DNA of 47,916 nucleotides from Lingula anatina (taxonomy: Eukaryota > Brachiopoda > Lingulata > Lingulida > Lingulidae). A program made the translations under genes and the position numbers. Positions 46,802 to 47,916 of the stretch are shown piece by piece. The DNA lies in assembly GCF_001039355.2 (NCBI RefSeq), contig NW_019773604.1, forward strand, positions 1-47,916, in the 5' to 3' direction. The notes below the pieces were generated by a model. That model was not told the DNA's origin, did no database searches, and saw nothing but the letters and a program-made list of their open reading frames with translations. Each line of letters starts with the position of its first letter. The stretch's first letter is position 1.

Positions 46802-47916
<1,115 letters not shown>

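Noticed and set aside
178-46801. Assignment as an ephrin receptor, TNF receptor or EGF protein
   Set aside because: Only the short cysteine module is shared; no kinase, membrane segment, EGF spacing or death domain is seen.
178-46801. Ciliate or other protist origin, suggested by GCC2/GCC3 repeats
   Set aside because: The standard code suffices, and 83 small exons with long introns, microsatellites and MITEs fit an animal genome better.

Overview
The window looks like animal nuclear DNA, probably from an invertebrate: AT-rich introns with GT..AG ends, dense microsatellites, small inverted-repeat transposons, and secreted-type cysteine-rich modules. I cannot name the species. A lophotrochozoan such as a mollusc is a guess from base composition and repeat content only.

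Almost everything belongs to ONE gene, transcribed right to left (minus strand). I could chain 83 internal exons (178-46801). They join in a single open frame of 16,416 bases (5,472 codons) with no stop and matching phase at all 82 joins. No start codon, signal peptide, membrane segment or stop codon is visible, and both outer exon ends are splice sites, so the gene runs off both edges. The protein is built of GCC2/GCC3 (ephrin-receptor-like) cysteine-rich modules of the CPxGYYCPxGS / CPxGTYSNxTGL / CxxCPGGYYC type, with many N-x-S/T sequons. By family it is expected to be extracellular or a giant surface protein. Its function is not known to me.

Layout in transcript order. Exons 1-5 (46801 down to 44077) carry shorter, simpler CxACPAGxxCP repeats. 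Exons 6-24 are divergent modules, some poor in cysteine. Exons 25-83 contain a higher-order super-repeat of about 690 residues. Each copy shows the same ordered markers: GVDRP, then GGQCQPGYYCP, then PTDGxTGNICP, then YYCDNxxxVV, then CRxG followed by NADICP. Marker sets begin at exons 25 (degenerate), 35, 46, 54, 64 and 76, and the last is still running at the left edge. 63 of 82 introns are phase 1, and 59 of those split a glycine codon.

The introns (178-785 bases, one of 1,656) hold two copies of a 167-bp inverted-repeat element with 5-bp target duplications, a separate fold-back element, a decayed exon fragment, a recurring 18-bp motif, several tandem repeats and microsatellites. I see no second protein gene, RNA gene, CRISPR array or promoter.
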